From Chloroflexota bacterium (GTDB lineage Bacteria > Chloroflexota > Anaerolineae > CG2-30-64-16), in contig JAPLHB010000020.1 of the NCBI GenBank assembly GCA_026389845.1, positions 1 to 42,951 on the forward strand: a DNA stretch of 42,951 nt, in the 5' to 3' direction. This document shows positions 41,682 to 42,951 of the stretch, piece by piece. The notes beneath the pieces are model-generated. The model ran no database searches. It saw nothing but the letters and a program-made list of their open reading frames with translations, and had not been told where the DNA came from. Numbering within the stretch: position 1 is the first letter of the stretch; each line of letters begins with the position of its first letter. The position numbers were made by a program, and so were the translations under genes.

Positions 41682-42383
41682 TCACTCCTTCAAGACCACG
41701 GCTCGGTGCTCGGCCAGCACTGCCAGATCATCCACGCAATGAACGATGATCGTGGTGCGCGTGCAGGTGAGACAGCCACTGCGCTTGAAGGCGTTGAGTG
41801 CGCGGGAAAACGCTTCGGGGACCGTGGCGATGCGCGCGGCCATCTCGTGGCTCGGGTGTTTGCGCCGGTCAATCGGCTGCTGGCCGCCCAGGCTCAATTC
41901 CAGCAATAACTTGGCTGCGCGGGCTTGCACCGAGCGGAACGACAGGTCTTCGTACTGCGACACCAGGAATCGGTTGCGCCGCGCCAGCACGCGCAGCAGT
42001 CCCAGCCCCATCTGTGGATAACGGCCGAGGAGCGCCTGGAAGCTCTCGCAGCCGATCTGCCAGGCCAGGGAATCCTGGGCCGTGACTGCGGTCGCCAGGT
42101 TCGGCCCGCCGTCGAGCACAGCCACTTCGTTGAACATGATCACCGGCTCGATGACGGCCATGATGGACTCTTGCCCGCTCGGCCCCAGCTTGCGCAGGTG
42201 CACCCGGCCGCGGAGCAACACGAACATCCCCGCGCACGGCGCGCCTTCCATGAAGATCGTCTCGCCCGCGGTGAACTGCCGCACCCGTCCGGCCGTCACA
42301 ATGGCGCGGATGTCGGCCTCGGGCAGATTCTTGAAGTGCTCGACGCGCTGAAGTTGAGCGATCAGTTCGGAAAAATCGGGCAT
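41682..42383 (-). CDS. Crp/Fnr-family transcriptional regulator
   Basis: A 233-residue protein with an N-terminal cyclic-nucleotide-binding-type beta barrel ('TAGETIFMEGAPCAGMFVLLRGRVHLRKLG'), a dimer helix (about residues 132-155) and a winged helix with 'SHEMAARIATVPEAFSRALNAFKRSG' that matches the Crp/Fnr HTH. The Cys at 50 and the pair near 'CLTCTR' are too few to be an Fnr iron-sulfur cluster. It probably controls nearby respiratory genes. ATG 42383 has GGAG 6 nt upstream; ATG 42395 does not. Confidence 0.9.
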   Translation of the reverse strand: MPDFSELIAQLQRVEHFKNLPEADIRAIVTAGRVRQFTAGETIFMEGAPCAGMFVLLRGRVHLRKLGPSGQESIMAVIEPVIMFNEVAVLDGGPNLATAVTAQDSLAWQIGCESFQALLGRYPQMGLGLLRVLARRNRFLVSQYEDLSFRSVQARAAKLLLELSLGGQQPIDRRKHPSHEMAARIATVPEAFSRALNAFKRSGCLTCTRTTIIVHCVDDLAVLAEHRAVVLKE

Positions 42384-42484
42384 TTCTAACTCCATCTACA
42401 TGATAACACCGCCGGCTCCGCGCGTCAAAGAGACTTTCAGGCATCCGCCGCGATAGCTTCGACCAGTTCGTCCTAAACTAAAGT

Positions 42485-42513
42485 TGTCCCCCTGCTGTCC
42501 TTGTGGTATACTG
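42485..42513 (+). promoter_or_regulatory. Promoter of the STAS gene
   Basis: TTGTCC (42485-42490), 17 bp spacer, TATACT (42508-42513). Confidence 0.7.
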
Positions 42514-42560
42514 GCGTGGTAGGTTCGCCACCCGCTGTTTCCCCAAAGGAGGATGTTATC

Positions 42561-42860
42561 ATGGAGCTTTCGACCGTTGATCTCAAACGCTGCACTTTGA
42601 TCCGACTGGGCGGACGAGTTGACGGCAGTGTCGCGCCGGATTTCGGCAGCAAGCTGCGCGCAGTGACCGATTCGGGCCGCTACAAGATCGTCATCAACAT
42701 GGCCGACCTGGCCTACATCAGCAGCGCCGGCCTGCGGGAGATCATCAGCGCCTGGAAGACTTGTCGCCGCTGGAATCGCGGCGACGTGCGTCTGGCCGAG
42801 GTTACTCCCAACGTAACCGTTCAGGCGGGGTCCGTCTGGACGGTTGTCAATAGCCATTAA
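42561..42860 (+). CDS. STAS-domain anti-anti-sigma protein, C-terminus replaced
   Basis: A 99-residue protein with the STAS pattern 'RCTLIRLGGRVDGSVAPDF', 'KIVINMADLAYISSAGLREIISAW' (with the phospho-acceptor Ser) and 'GDVRLAEVTPNV'. Such proteins release a sigma factor from its anti-sigma partner. The last helix that normally follows (VREVL...G) is missing; instead, the sequence turns at 42813 into repeat-like DNA. ATG 42561 follows AAAGGAGG. Confidence 0.85.
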   Translation: MELSTVDLKRCTLIRLGGRVDGSVAPDFGSKLRAVTDSGRYKIVINMADLAYISSAGLREIISAWKTCRRWNRGDVRLAEVTPNVTVQAGSVWTVVNSH

Positions 42861-42889
42861 TTGGCATTGTCAACGGCCATGAATTGGTT
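42844..42889. repeat. Two 23-bp direct repeats after the STAS gene
   Basis: TTGTCAATAGCCATTAATTGG (from 42844) and TTGTCAACGGCCATGAATTGG (from 42867) are near copies 23 bp apart. Confidence 0.75.
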
Positions 42890-42895
42890 TAGACT
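42867..42895 (+). promoter_or_regulatory. Promoter at the right edge
   Basis: TTGTCA (42867-42872), 17 bp, TAGACT (42890-42895). The following ATG at 42902 is about where transcription would start. Confidence 0.55.
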
Positions 42896-42901
42896 GGCAA
42901 C

Positions 42902-42951
42902 ATGAGCGACGAATGCGTACCTGCGGGCGTTTCGGCGGACGACTGGGCGGC
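42902..42951 (+). CDS. 5' end of an unknown gene, cut by the window edge
   Basis: An open frame of about 16 codons (MSDECVPAGVSADDWA) directly after a promoter-like sequence. It resembles the opening of some IS66-type transposases, which is only an impression. No ribosome binding site is visible, which would fit a leaderless or mobile-element gene. Confidence 0.35.
   Translation, partial: MSDECVPAGVSADDWA

Noticed and set aside
42013..42021. DnaA box TGTGGATAA
   Set aside because: A single copy inside a coding gene, with no cluster or AT-rich region beside it.

Overview
The window is a GC-rich bacterial chromosome segment whose gene content fits Chloroflexota (Anaerolineae-like). The pointers are corrinoid iron-sulfur protein subunits of the Wood-Ljungdahl pathway, a cytidylate-kinase-like protein beside hpt, MoxR/DUF58/DUF4129 genes, TIR and STAND proteins, and many palindromic and short tandem repeats between genes. 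The lineage is an inference from gene content. A perfect parS site (31956-31971) and gyrB (34510-36438) suggest an origin-proximal location.

Layout. 1-6657 (minus): a reductase-acsD-acsC operon from a clear sigma-70-type promoter, then a toxin-antitoxin island (Phd/YefM-like remnant, BrnT/BrnA), then nfnA and nfnB (cut by the window edge). Together these suggest low-potential electron handling around C1 metabolism; no CO dehydrogenase/acetyl-CoA synthase gene is in view. 6770-13278: a large subtilisin-like protease without signal peptide, divergent from recD2, then a cytidylate-kinase-like gene, a nuclease-like small gene and hpt. 13273-13857: 125-bp tandem repeats and related inverted motifs. 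13854-18347 (minus): a three-gene cassette made of a small helical protein, a TIR-STAND protein with a substituted P-loop lysine, and a membrane-anchored STAND ATPase. This is the best candidate for an undescribed conflict (anti-phage) system. 18556-25693: an aldo/keto reductase, the pdhABC operon (2-oxo acid dehydrogenase E1 alpha, E1 beta, E2), an MFS transporter and an elongated nucleoside diphosphate kinase. 25881-30428: a plus-strand cluster moxR-rsmI-DUF58-DUF4129.

30429-31263 is non-coding: nested palindromes, paired operator-like repeats, and a promoter-terminator unit that could make a roughly 190-nt RNA upstream of rpsU-infA. A methyltransferase whose start codon lies in parS and the primary sigma factor gene follow. 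gyrB, a membrane protein, and an operon of a histidine-rich oxidase-like membrane protein, a formylglycine-enzyme-fold lipoprotein and heme o synthase are on the minus strand. A Crp/Fnr regulator diverges from a STAS anti-anti-sigma gene whose 3' end looks replaced by a repeat.

A second theme is repeat biology. Heptanucleotide tandem repeats of several families lie at eight or more intergenic sites and run into the ends of coding genes. Palindromic elements sit between genes, once in frame inside recD2, and some supply the stop codons of the genes beside them.
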